A DNA stretch of 64,000 bases, from NCBI GenBank assembly GCA_964568145.1, contig CAZMOZ010000001.1, forward strand, positions 372,001 through 436,000. The letters run 5' to 3'. Of the stretch, positions 8,592 through 17,071 are shown one piece after another (positions within the stretch are counted from its first letter, which is position 1; each line of letters starts with the position of its first letter). A program made the position numbers and the translations under genes. The notes below the pieces were generated by a model. The model saw only the letters and a list, made by a program, of their open reading frames with translations. It did not search any database and was not told the DNA's origin. The DNA comes from DSVZ01 sp964568145 (GTDB lineage Bacteria; Verrucomicrobiota; Verrucomicrobiia; Limisphaerales; J093).

Positions 8592-10783
8592 GGGGTGGGC
8601 TGCGGTGGAGTATCACGCACCGGCAGTTCGACCACGAAACGGCTGCCGCGGCCGACCTCGCTTTCCACCCACACGCGGCCGCCGTGGGCTTCGACGACGT
8701 GTTTCACGATGCTCAAGCCGATGCCGAAGCCGGTGGTCTCGCGCCGCAATTCGGATCCCCGCCGGTAAAACGGCTCGAAGATGCGCGCGTGTTCCGCTGG
8801 CGGGATGCCGGGGCCGTGGTCGGAGACGCAAAGACGGAGGCCGCAGGCCGCAGGATGGACTTCCAGAGCGATTTCGACGCTGGCGCCGGGCGGCGAATGT
8901 TTCACGGCATTGTCAATCAGGTTCACCAGCGCCTGCTGGATGGCCCGGGCGTCGAGAGAAGGCTGCAGGTCGAAGGCGGAAGGCGGGAGCAGCTTCAAGC
9001 TCACCTGCCGTTCGGCGGCGTACGGCTCCAGGAGCCGCACGGTCTGGGCCACCAGCGCCGGCAGATCGGTGGGCTCGAACTCGTACGGCTTCCGGCCCTG
9101 GTCAATGCGCGAGAAGTCCAGCACGTTCTCGATGAGCGCCGAGAGCCGCCGGCACTCCTGGCCCATGAGCCGGAAGTACTCGCGACGTCTCGTCTCGTCG
9201 GTGACGGTGCCGCGATCCAGGCTCTCGGCAAGGAGTCGCACGCTGGCGATGGGCGCGCGCAACTCGTGCGAGACGCTGGAGACGAAGCTGGACTTCATCT
9301 CGCTCAGGCGCAGTTGCCGCTGAAAGGCGCGATGCGCGGCGGCCAGGCCGATCAGCGCCGTGCCGGCGGCGGCCAGCACGAGACCTCCAAACAACCACGC
9401 GCGCTGGCGCTGCTGGGCGTAAAGCAGCGGCGCGTCGGCGAGGAACATCCGCACTTGGAATGACGGGGGCGGCGAGCCTTCCGGCCGCGGCAGCGCCTCC
9501 AACGTTGCCGCCCGCTCGGCCAGCAGCGGCAGGCCGGCGACCGCAGCGTCGGCTCCGCCCGTCTGGCCTGGTTCCATGTCCCGGTCGCCCAACCGGACCA
9601 CCAGGCGCGAGTAGCGGGGAATCATCGTGGCGGCTTCCGTGGCACATTCGGCCAGGGCGGCCGATACCACGCCGCCGGGGTACACCAGCACCGACACCGG
9701 ACCGACGGCACTGCTGGGGTTCGTTTCATCGCCGGTTGGCCCGGCAGGGTGGATCACCGCCAGATAACTCCGGTTGTCGCTCGTCATCCAGAACATGGTG
9801 CCCGGCGCCTGGTCCCACGGCTGGAGCCGGGCCAGGTCGGCGACGACCCGCGCGGTCTGCTGGCGGGCGTTCAGCAGCCGCCGCAAGATTTCGAGTCGGC
9901 TGGCGTCCTCAGTTGAGTCTGGCCGCGCGAGACGGGTCAGCTCCGCGAGCATGAGGCCGAGAAGCGGTGTTGCCGGCCATGACTCCGTCACGTGAACCAG
10001 CGCCTTCACCTCCGTGGTGTCGAAGCCCGAGCCCGACGGCAGCCGTCGCATCGCGTGCTGCCACGCCAGTTGGCCGAGCGGGAAGCTGGTTTCGCTCGGC
10101 ACCTGGTCAAAGCGGTCCTGGAGTTCGCGAAACAACTTCACCGCCTCGGCCGCCGAAGCCTGCTCCGCCTCCAGGCACGATTTCAGGAACTGCGCGTTCG
10201 CCCGCAAGTCTTCGACTGTGGAGTTGTCCGCCAGCGATTGCAGTTGCTGCATCGCTTCGTTGGTCTGCCCGCTGGCGAGGGCGACTTGCGCCGCGTACCA
10301 GAATTGACGCTGTTCGGGGGCGAGCTCGATCAGCCAGGCCGGCGGGCAGCCGATGACTGGTTCGTCAAAGGCGAAGCGCGGGTCATCGCGGACGGGCAGC
10401 GCGAGCCGGGCATCAGGCTGGTCGGGCAGCGGAATCCCGGGATGTCGCGCCTGCCAGTTGGCGATGTGTTGGCGGACCGCGGCGACGTCCGTGCCCGCCG
10501 CCCACGCGCGGAAGCCGAGCGAGGTTTCCCAGTCGGCCTTGAGTTCGGACCGCGTGGTGTCGTAGTCGAGAAAGGCCCGTTCGAGCTGGCGGCCCACGAG
10601 GTCCGTCCATTGCGCCGCGACGAGCGCCGCCGAGTCCTTCGCCTGCTCCCCGGCCAGCGCGCGATCCTGTTGCAGCGAGATGAGTCCCAGGACCGTGAGC
10701 CCGACCACGGGCAGGACGATCAACACGGCCTGCCAGAAGAACCGGGGCGGGCGGTTTCGGGTCTGGCGATCCGGCGCGTTCAT
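8588..10783 (-). CDS. Membrane sensor histidine kinase
   Basis: 731-residue inner-membrane kinase. Transmembrane segment 1 is at about residues 15-35 and segment 2 at about 461-483. The roughly 420-residue loop between them, presumably periplasmic, is the sensor. It contains alpha-helical, TPR-like stretches and matches no sensor family I recognise. The dimerisation/phosphoacceptor helix has H506 (SSVSHELRAPIAS), then the N box (NLIDNAVKHSP), G1 (DHGPGIP), F box (FEPFYR) and G2 (GFGIGLSI). All catalytic motifs are intact. It is the first gene of a two-gene operon with the OmpR-type regulator. The signal sensed is unknown. Confidence 0.93.
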   Translation of the reverse strand: MNAPDRQTRNRPPRFFWQAVLIVLPVVGLTVLGLISLQQDRALAGEQAKDSAALVAAQWTDLVGRQLERAFLDYDTTRSELKADWETSLGFRAWAAGTDVAAVRQHIANWQARHPGIPLPDQPDARLALPVRDDPRFAFDEPVIGCPPAWLIELAPEQRQFWYAAQVALASGQTNEAMQQLQSLADNSTVEDLRANAQFLKSCLEAEQASAAEAVKLFRELQDRFDQVPSETSFPLGQLAWQHAMRRLPSGSGFDTTEVKALVHVTESWPATPLLGLMLAELTRLARPDSTEDASRLEILRRLLNARQQTARVVADLARLQPWDQAPGTMFWMTSDNRSYLAVIHPAGPTGDETNPSSAVGPVSVLVYPGGVVSAALAECATEAATMIPRYSRLVVRLGDRDMEPGQTGGADAAVAGLPLLAERAATLEALPRPEGSPPPSFQVRMFLADAPLLYAQQRQRAWLFGGLVLAAAGTALIGLAAAHRAFQRQLRLSEMKSSFVSSVSHELRAPIASVRLLAESLDRGTVTDETRRREYFRLMGQECRRLSALIENVLDFSRIDQGRKPYEFEPTDLPALVAQTVRLLEPYAAERQVSLKLLPPSAFDLQPSLDARAIQQALVNLIDNAVKHSPPGASVEIALEVHPAACGLRLCVSDHGPGIPPAEHARIFEPFYRRGSELRRETTGFGIGLSIVKHVVEAHGGRVWVESEVGRGSRFVVELPVRDTPPQPTP

Positions 10784-11391
10784 GCAACGGGGTGCGGAGG
10801 CTCTTTACGTCAAGGTGACCGTGTTGCCGAGCCGATTTGTCATGGAGATGCAAAAAGGCGCGGATAATCGGGTACGAAACTGGCTGGGCTGGCGCTGGTG
10901 GCGTCAGGCACCCTACCGCCTGGCGTTCCGTAGCATTTCGGAGGGGCGAGCTTCGCGAGCCTCGGCATTCTCCCCCGGCCGCGACGCAGCGCGGCCCTAC
11001 TGTGCTGGAGATTGCCTTGCCCAGGCAGGGCGCCGCTGCGTCGGCGCCGTTTGTGGCGAGTGGCCGGTCTCTGGCCCAGGTAGCCGGCCCCTCGCTGCGG
11101 GGCCGGAACTTGTCGCCCCTCAGCGAGAGGCGCCCCACCTGCGGCACCGGACTGGAAACCCAGTTCACCGGCCGGCTGAGCGCGGGCGCTACGATTTCAC
11201 CCCCGCCACCGGCGGAAAACGCGGCGCCTCCAGCATCACGGCCGCGGCCAAAAGCGCCTTGACAGCCCGGCGGCCAAACCGGGACGCTTCCGTTCCGAAA
11301 TGGCCGACTTCAGTGCGCTGACACCCGGCGGGTGGTATGGCCAGGGTCTGGGGCATTCGGGCCTTGTGCCTGTGCGTGACCGTGTTCTGCG
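10784..11391. other. 608-bp non-coding gap between divergent genes, with a double-hairpin repeat
   Basis: Divergent promoter region between the histidine kinase operon and the spt-like gene. It contains a degenerate copy of the double hairpin: CCGGCCCC (11084-11091) with GGGGCCGG (11099-11106), then a GTCGCCCCTC / GAGAGGCGCC imperfect stem at 11112-11133. The rest shows no convincing gene. A minus-strand frame at 11189-11413 looks weakly protein-like but was not accepted. Confidence 0.55.
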
Positions 11392-12732
11392 ATGAAACGC
11401 GAGACTCATACACCTCCCTTGAACAAACCCGGCAACGGCGCGCCCGTGGCCGGTCTGCCGCCGCGGACCGAGGCCGCCGCCCTGCCCGCCCGTCCGGCGG
11501 CGGCCCCGGGCCGGGACGGCGAGCCGGTTGCGCCGGCGGCCACCGCGGACCTGCCTTTGCTGGCCAAGGCCCGGAATTTCAAGAACGCCGCCCAGGTGCG
11601 GGCGCTCGGGTTGTACCCGTATTTCCGCACCATTTCCTCCGCGCAGGACACTGAGGTGCTCATCAACGGCAAAACCGTGCTGATGCTGGGCTCGAACAGC
11701 TATCTGGGGCTGACCAACCACCCGAAGATCAAGGAAGCGGCGCGCGCGGCGGTGGCCAAGTACGGCACCGGCTGCGCGGGCTCGCGCTTTTTGAACGGCA
11801 CGCTGGACATCCACCTCGAGCTGGAATGCGCTCTGGCCGGCTTGGTGAAAAAGGAGGCAGTGCTGCTGTACAGCACGGGCTACCAGGTAAACCTCGGCGT
11901 CATCAGCGCGCTGGTGGGCAAGGGTGAGTACATCATCGCCGACAAGAGCAACCACGCCAGCATCGTGGCGGGCTGCATGTTGTCGCCGGGCAAGTTCCTC
12001 CGCTTCAGCCACCGGGACATGGCGGCGATGGAGAACCGCCTCCAGCAGATCGAGTCCGACGCCGGCAAGCTCATCGTGGTGGACGGCGTGTTCAGCATGG
12101 AAGGCGACATCATCCCGCTGCCGGAGTTGTGCCGGCTGGCGCAGGCGCACCGCGCGGTGGTGATGGTGGACGACGCGCATTCGATCGGCGTGCTCGGACC
12201 GCAAGGCGCGGGCACGGCGGCGCATTTCGGGCTGACCGACCAGGTGCACCTGATCATGGGCACGTTCAGCAAGTCGCTGGCGAGCCTGGGCGGGTTCATC
12301 GCCGCCGACGCGGCCACGATTGACTACCTGAAGCACCATTCGAGCGCGCTGATCTTCAGCGCCAGCATGAGCCCGGCCAACGCCGCCGCCACACTGGCCG
12401 CTTTGAAGATCATGATCGCCGAGCCGGAACGCATCCAGCGGCTCTGGCACAACACCGAGCGCATGAAGCACGGGCTGCTCTCGCTGGGCTTCGACCTCGG
12501 CGCCTCGCAGACGCCCATCCTGCCGGTGTATGTCCGCGACCTCATGACCACTTTTCGCTTCTGCAAACGCCTCGAGCAGGAGGGTGTGTTCGTGAACCCG
12601 GTGGTGTCGCCCGGCGTGCCGCCTGGTCAGGAATTGCTCCGCATCAGCCTCATGGCCACCCACACGGACAAGCAGATTGACTTTGCCCTGGACAAGATGG
12701 GCCGGGTGGCGCGCGAACTGGGTCTGTTCTGA
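11392..12732 (+). CDS. Serine palmitoyltransferase-like alpha-oxoamine synthase
   Basis: PLP enzyme of the alpha-oxoamine synthase family (fold type I). It is predicted to condense L-serine with a long acyl thioester to 3-keto-sphinganine, the first step of sphingolipid synthesis. The PLP lysine is K294 (MGTFSKSLASLGG), the stacking histidine is H188 (NHAS) and the aspartate motif is DDAH at 260-263. The stretches FKNAAQVRALGLYPYFR, GSNSYLGLTNHPK, GCAGSRFLNGTLDIH, YVRD and MATHT resemble Bacteroidetes Spt more than BioF or Kbl. A clear bioF lies elsewhere in this window (45945-47222). The first 50 residues are a Pro/Ala-rich extension. The next two genes are an epimerase-type reductase and a PAP2 protein. 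Confidence 0.8.
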   Translation: MKRETHTPPLNKPGNGAPVAGLPPRTEAAALPARPAAAPGRDGEPVAPAATADLPLLAKARNFKNAAQVRALGLYPYFRTISSAQDTEVLINGKTVLMLGSNSYLGLTNHPKIKEAARAAVAKYGTGCAGSRFLNGTLDIHLELECALAGLVKKEAVLLYSTGYQVNLGVISALVGKGEYIIADKSNHASIVAGCMLSPGKFLRFSHRDMAAMENRLQQIESDAGKLIVVDGVFSMEGDIIPLPELCRLAQAHRAVVMVDDAHSIGVLGPQGAGTAAHFGLTDQVHLIMGTFSKSLASLGGFIAADAATIDYLKHHSSALIFSASMSPANAAATLAALKIMIAEPERIQRLWHNTERMKHGLLSLGFDLGASQTPILPVYVRDLMTTFRFCKRLEQEGVFVNPVVSPGVPPGQELLRISLMATHTDKQIDFALDKMGRVARELGLF

Positions 12733-12798
12733 GCGCCGCCCGACCGGTTGAACTGATTTCCGTGTCCGCCGAACGTCGCGCCGCCGCCCGATCCCTCC

Positions 12799-13779
12799 AT
12801 GAAAGTGCTGCTCACGGGCGCCAACGGGTTCGTCGGCAGCCACATTCTGGATCATCTCCACGCCGCGGGCGTGGCCGTGCGGCTGCTGCTGCGTGAGCGG
12901 AGCGACACGACCTTCATCCAGCCGCACCTTGCCCGCGCGGAAATCGTGCGTGGCGGGCTGGATGACCTGGCTTCGCTGCGGCGCGCGGTGGCTGGCGCAA
13001 CCCACATCGTGCATTGCGCCGGCGCCACCAAGGCGCTCAAGCGGGCCGGGCTTTACACCGCGAACCAGACCGGCACGCGCAATCTGGTCCAGGCGGTCAA
13101 CGAAGCCGGCCACGGCCAGCGCCTGATCCTGCTTTCCAGCCTGGCGGTGAGCGGTCCGGCCACGCGACAGCAGCCGGCCCGCGAAGACTCGCCGCCGCAG
13201 CCGGTGTCCGGGTATGGTCGCAGCAAGCTGGCCGCCGAGCAGGAAGTGCTTGGGGGGTGCCGCGGCGAGTTTGTCATCCTGCGCCTGGCGGCGGTGTACG
13301 GTCCGCGCGACCACGAGTTTCTGCCGCTGTTCCGGGCGGCCCGGCGGGGGCTGACGCCGCTGTTTGGCGGCGGCCGGCAGGAGTTGAGCCTGGTGTTTGC
13401 CACAGACGTCGCCGAGGTGGTGGAGCGGGCCTTGACGGCTCCGCGCCCCGGCGCGCCGGTAGTCAACGTGGCTGGCCCCGAGCCCGTGACCGCAGCGGGG
13501 TTGGCGGAGGAAATCGCCCGCGCACTGGGCCGGCGCACGTGGCGGCCGCGGCTGCCGCTGGCGGTGTTGCCGGTGGTGTGCGGGCTGGCCGCGGGCTGGG
13601 CGCGGCTCACCGGCCGGGCGACGATCTTGGCGCACGGCAAGCACCGCGAGCTGACCGCGCCGGGCTGGGTGGCTGATACGAACCGGCTCACGGGCTGGCT
13701 GGGGCCGGTCTGCGGCACGATCCTGCGGGATGGGTTCGCAGCGACGTGGCGGTGGTATCGCGAAGCCGGCTGGGTGTGA
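12799..13779 (+). CDS. NAD-dependent epimerase/dehydratase (possible ketosphinganine/ceramide reductase)
   Basis: 326-residue extended short-chain dehydrogenase. The nucleotide-binding motif is TGANGFVG (residues 6-13), and the catalytic pair is Y139 and K143 (YGRSK). The C-terminal third is hydrophobic near 250-275. It starts 66 bp after the spt-like gene on the same strand. Proteins annotated this way act as the keto-reductase of bacterial ceramide synthesis (CerR of Caulobacter, BT_0972 of Bacteroides). That role is inferred here only from the neighbour; a sugar-nucleotide or flavonol-reductase-like substrate is the alternative. Confidence 0.8.
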   Translation: MKVLLTGANGFVGSHILDHLHAAGVAVRLLLRERSDTTFIQPHLARAEIVRGGLDDLASLRRAVAGATHIVHCAGATKALKRAGLYTANQTGTRNLVQAVNEAGHGQRLILLSSLAVSGPATRQQPAREDSPPQPVSGYGRSKLAAEQEVLGGCRGEFVILRLAAVYGPRDHEFLPLFRAARRGLTPLFGGGRQELSLVFATDVAEVVERALTAPRPGAPVVNVAGPEPVTAAGLAEEIARALGRRTWRPRLPLAVLPVVCGLAAGWARLTGRATILAHGKHRELTAPGWVADTNRLTGWLGPVCGTILRDGFAATWRWYREAGWV

Positions 13780-13801
13780 TCGGACCGACAACCAATTTCC
13801 A

Positions 13802-14824
13802 ATGAAGCATTACACCTTCGTGGACTATGCGACCCAGGGCTACATCACCCTGGTGGGCCTGCTGATCCTGCTCTTCCAGAATGAACGGGTGCCTGGCGCG
13901 CCGCTGCTCATCGCGCTGCATCTGGTGGCGCTCATCGCGGTGCATGGACTGATCCGAGTCCACGCGCGCCGGCTGGCGAACCGGGCGCTGGACTTCGTGC
14001 GGCATTTCTACCCGGTGCTGCTTTACACGGGGTTCTACCGGGAAACCGGGGTGTTGAACGAGATGTTCGTGCCGAGCTATCTGGATGTGCATTTTGTGAA
14101 GTTCGAGCAGCGGCTGGTGGGCTTCCAGCCGAGCCTGGCCTTCATGCAATGGCTGCCGTACCGCTGGGCCAGCGAACTGTTCTACAGCGCCTACTTCTCG
14201 TACTACCTCATGATCGTCGGCGTGGGGCTGGCGCTGTTCCTGCGCGAGCGACGGGCGTTCTTCCATTACGTCTCGGTGGTGAGCTTCACGTTTTATTGCT
14301 GCTACCTCGCCTTCATCTTCCTACCCGTCACCGGGCCGCGCCTGTTTTTCCGGGAGGTGGACCACTTCAGCCTGCCGGCCGAATGGCTGGCGCTCGGCGC
14401 GGCGCATCCGTACCCGGAGGCGGTGAAGCAGGGGATCATGTACCACGTGATCGCCACGATCTATGATCTGTTCGAGCCGCCCGGCGCGGCGTTTCCCAGC
14501 AGCCACGTGGCGGTGGCCATCTGTACGCTGTATTTCTCGTATCGCTACCTGCCCCGCATACGCCACGCGCATTTGGTGACCGTCATCCTGCTGTGCCTGT
14601 CCACGGTGTACTGCCGCTTCCATTACGCGGTGGATGTGGTGGCGGGCATTCTGACCGCCGTTGTGCTGGTGCCGTTGGGGAACTGGCTTTACCGCTGCTG
14701 GACGCCGCCCTTGGCGGCCCCAGAGCCCGCCTGCCCCGCCCAAGGGCAGGATTTGGCCGGCGCGCCGCCCGCCCTCGCCCCCGAAGCCCCGAAGTCCGGG
14801 CTCAGGGCAACTCCTCCAGCGTGA
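13802..14824 (+). CDS. PAP2-superfamily membrane protein, Aur1/Ipt1-like
   Basis: A 340-residue polytopic membrane protein with about six hydrophobic segments. It carries the phosphatase/phosphotransferase signatures FPSSH (residues 231-235) and RFHYAVD (272-278). Histidines 235 and 274 and Asp278 are the likely catalytic residues. Overall it resembles inositol-phosphotransferase (Aur1/Ipt1) members of the superfamily, which move a phospho-headgroup onto ceramide. It follows the epimerase gene by 22 bp; an upstream ATG at 13730 would overlap that gene, so 13802 was preferred. In this context a headgroup-transfer or lipid-phosphate phosphatase step on a sphingolipid is plausible but unproven. 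Confidence 0.78.
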   Translation: MKHYTFVDYATQGYITLVGLLILLFQNERVPGAPLLIALHLVALIAVHGLIRVHARRLANRALDFVRHFYPVLLYTGFYRETGVLNEMFVPSYLDVHFVKFEQRLVGFQPSLAFMQWLPYRWASELFYSAYFSYYLMIVGVGLALFLRERRAFFHYVSVVSFTFYCCYLAFIFLPVTGPRLFFREVDHFSLPAEWLALGAAHPYPEAVKQGIMYHVIATIYDLFEPPGAAFPSSHVAVAICTLYFSYRYLPRIRHAHLVTVILLCLSTVYCRFHYAVDVVAGILTAVVLVPLGNWLYRCWTPPLAAPEPACPAQGQDLAGAPPALAPEAPKSGLRATPPA

Positions 14825-15431
14825 TGTCGCGGTACCAGGCCTCGCTGGGCGGCCCGCCGTGAATCTGGAGCGCGATCAAGCCCGCCTGCTCGATCGCCGG
14901 GTCCGGTTCCGTGTAGTCCACCGTTTCGACACCGTTGATGGCCAGGCGGACCCGGCGGCCTTCACAGCGAATCTCGTACGTGTTCCAGTCGCCGCGCCGG
15001 AGCACGGCGTTGACCTTCGCCTTGTCGGCCCTGGCCAGCACCTGGTTGCGGCGCGACTCGTCGTACAGGCAGCCCCACCACTCCGGGTCGCCCAAGTCGG
15101 CCTGGTAGCCGATCATCTCAGGGTGGTTGGGAATGCGCCGCGAACGAATCTGGATGCCCGCGTTGGCGCCTTCGCCGAGAATTTTGAACTGGAGCCGCAG
15201 CACGAAATTGGTGAACGGCCGCGTCGTGGCCAGGAATTCGTTGCGTGGCACCGGCGCCTGGAGGCTGCCGCCCACCAGCGCGCCGTCCACGATGCGCCAG
15301 GTCTTGCGCGTGTCGCCTTCCCAGCCGGCGAAGGACCGGCCGTCGAAGAGCCGCAGCTTCTCTGCGGCAAGGACCGGTGGAATCAGCGCCAGGGCCAGCA
15401 GGCATCCGCAAATCCAGCGAGGTGTTTTCAT
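14802..15431 (-). CDS. Secreted DUF1080 (3-keto-disaccharide hydrolase family) protein
   Basis: 209 residues starting at the ATG that gives a signal peptide (MKTPRWICGCLLALALIPPVLA). The mature part is a concanavalin-like beta-sandwich of the DUF1080 type: LFDGRSFAGWEG, W-R-I-V-D-GALVGG, F-V-L-RLQFK, NAGIQIRS, GYQADLGDPEWWG, WNTYEIRCEG and a final GLIALQIHGG. Members act on, or bind, keto-disaccharides and other glycans in the periplasm. The gene is convergent with the PAP2 gene, overlapping its end by 23 bp, and divergent from the GH10 gene. Confidence 0.88.
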   Translation of the reverse strand: MKTPRWICGCLLALALIPPVLAAEKLRLFDGRSFAGWEGDTRKTWRIVDGALVGGSLQAPVPRNEFLATTRPFTNFVLRLQFKILGEGANAGIQIRSRRIPNHPEMIGYQADLGDPEWWGCLYDESRRNQVLARADKAKVNAVLRRGDWNTYEIRCEGRRVRLAINGVETVDYTEPDPAIEQAGLIALQIHGGPPSEAWYRDITLEELP

Positions 15432-15561
15432 GCGCGCAACCGGGGGTTGGCCGGCGTTGTAGCCCCCGACGGCGGCGGCGTCCAGCGAAGGATTGATTGC
15501 GGGCGTCGGAAGTTGCGTCCAATCGCCCGTTCGCCAACAATCCCGCTCCGACATCATCGCC

Positions 15562-16881
15562 ATGAACCGCCGCGCCTTCCTCCGCACCGCCACCCTCACC
15601 GCCGCCACCCTGCCCCGGGCCTTGCGCGCGAGCGAGCCGCCCGCCCGGCCCGACGCCGACCTGCTGGCCGAAGCGCGCGAGCGCATCGCCCGCCACCGCC
15701 GTCGCCGCGGCCTCCTGCGTGTGCGCACCGCCGCGGGTCAACCCGCCGCCGGCGCGCGCGTCCACATCGAGCAGCTCCGGCACGCCTTCCTCTTCGGCTG
15801 CAATTTCTTCATGTTCGACCGCTGCGGCGATCCCGAGGCCGAGACCGCCTACCGCGAGCGCTTCGCCGCGCTGCTCAACTTCGCCACGCTCGGCTTTTAC
15901 TGGGCCAGCTACGAACGCGAGCCGGGCCGGCCCAACTACGACTACACCGACCGCGTGCTGGAATGGACCCGCCCCCGCGGCATCCTCTGCAAGGGCCACC
16001 CCCTGGTCTGGGACCATCCCGCCGGCTCACCCCGCTGGCTGCCCGAGGACGACGCCGAACTGGCCCGCCTCTCGGACGGCCGCGTGCGCGAGATCACCGC
16101 CCGCTTCAAGGGCCGGCTCGACCTCTGGGACGTGGTCAACGAGGCCACCCACCTGCCCGACCGCGCCAACCGCACCCGCATGGCCCGTTGGGGCGAAAGC
16201 CTCGGTCCGGTGGCCTACACCCGCCGCGCCTTGGAAATCGCCCGCGCCGCCCATCCGGGCGCCACGCTCCTGGTCAACGACTACCGTCTCGACCCGCCCT
16301 ATCGGGCCCTGCTCGAGGCCCTGCGCGACGCCGCGGGCCGCCCGCTGTTCGATGCCGTGGGGCTGCAAAGCCACATGCACGACCACCCCTGGCCCCTGGC
16401 CCGCGTCTGGGAGGTTTGCGACGCCTTCGCCCGGTTCGGCCGTCCGCTGCACTTCACCGAGACCACCGTCGTCAGCGGCCCCCGCCGCGGCCCCGGCGAA
16501 AACTGGGGTCCCACCACCCCCGAACTCGAGGCCCGGCAGGCCGAGTACGTCGAGCGCTTCTACACGCTGGTCTTCGCCCACCCGGCCACGGCCGCGCTGA
16601 CCTGGTGGGACTTCTCCGACCGCGGCGCCTGGCAGGGCGCGGCCGCCGGACTCCTGCGCCGCGACATGTCGCCCAAGCCGGTCTATGACCGCCTGCTCGG
16701 GCTCATCAAGGGCGCCTGGTGGACCCGCGCGGAACTGACCGCGGACGCCCAGGGCGAATGCCCGCTGGACGCCTTCCACGGCACCTATCGCGCGACCCTG
16801 CAGGTCGGCTCCGCCCCGCCGGTCACGCGCGAGTTCACGTGGTCGCCGGAGGCAACCGGCCTCGTGGAAATCACCCTCTGA
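15562..16881 (+). CDS. Glycoside hydrolase family 10-type enzyme
   Basis: 439 residues. The N-terminus (MNRRAFLRTATLTAATLP) is a Tat-like or Sec signal with an NRRAF twin-arginine-type motif. The TIM-barrel has GH10 hallmarks: KGHPLVWDHP, the acid/base E194 in DVVNEA, and the nucleophile E300 in LHFTETTV. W-W-D-F-SD follows near 353-357. The usual substrates are xylan and related beta-1,4-glycans. The last 60 residues form an extra small beta domain. It is divergent from the DUF1080 gene with a 130-bp gap, suggesting shared control in polysaccharide breakdown. Confidence 0.85.
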   Translation: MNRRAFLRTATLTAATLPRALRASEPPARPDADLLAEARERIARHRRRRGLLRVRTAAGQPAAGARVHIEQLRHAFLFGCNFFMFDRCGDPEAETAYRERFAALLNFATLGFYWASYEREPGRPNYDYTDRVLEWTRPRGILCKGHPLVWDHPAGSPRWLPEDDAELARLSDGRVREITARFKGRLDLWDVVNEATHLPDRANRTRMARWGESLGPVAYTRRALEIARAAHPGATLLVNDYRLDPPYRALLEALRDAAGRPLFDAVGLQSHMHDHPWPLARVWEVCDAFARFGRPLHFTETTVVSGPRRGPGENWGPTTPELEARQAEYVERFYTLVFAHPATAALTWWDFSDRGAWQGAAAGLLRRDMSPKPVYDRLLGLIKGAWWTRAELTADAQGECPLDAFHGTYRATLQVGSAPPVTREFTWSPEATGLVEITL

Positions 16882-16887
16882 AGCAGT

Positions 16888-17071
16888 CGCTGCCGGGGGT
16901 TTTGTAGAACCAAGCCGCTCCACCCAGTACGGCCCGTGCGGCGGAAGTTCGAGAGCGCGGCCGTTGAACCGGACCCGCACTGCCGCGTCGTGGAAGTTGT
17001 ACAGGCACGCCACCTCGTCCCACAGGTACAACCCCACGCCGGCGGCGCGCACCGATCCGCCCGCGTTGTCA
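16888..17071 (-). pseudogene. 3' remnant of an unidentified protein gene
   Basis: Directly after the stop of the lectin/peptidase gene, the minus strand reads about 60 codons that look like real protein: D-N-AGGSVRAAGVGLYLWDE, then VACLYNFHDAAVRVRFNGR and LPPHGPYWVERLG. No start or upstream part is present. The frame runs into the unrelated lectin gene, so this looks like the C-terminal end of a gene cut off at the edge of the lower-GC block. I do not recognise the family. Confidence 0.45.

Noticed and set aside
11189..11413. Minus-strand frame with protein-like text (FGTEASRFGRRAVKALLAAAVML) upstream of the spt-like gene
   Set aside because: It overlaps the divergent promoter region and the start of the spt-like gene, has no ribosome site, and its first third is clearly not protein-like. 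It could be a remnant, but the evidence is too thin.
11392..12732. Annotation of this gene as bioF or kbl
   Set aside because: A clear bioF sits beside bioA at 45945-47222, and the motifs here (GCAGSRFLNGTLDIH, YVRD, MATHT) fit serine palmitoyltransferase better.
14661..16688. Plus-strand frame of 675 codons across the DUF1080 and GH10 genes
   Set aside because: Out of frame with GH10 and antisense to DUF1080; low-complexity Arg/Pro text.
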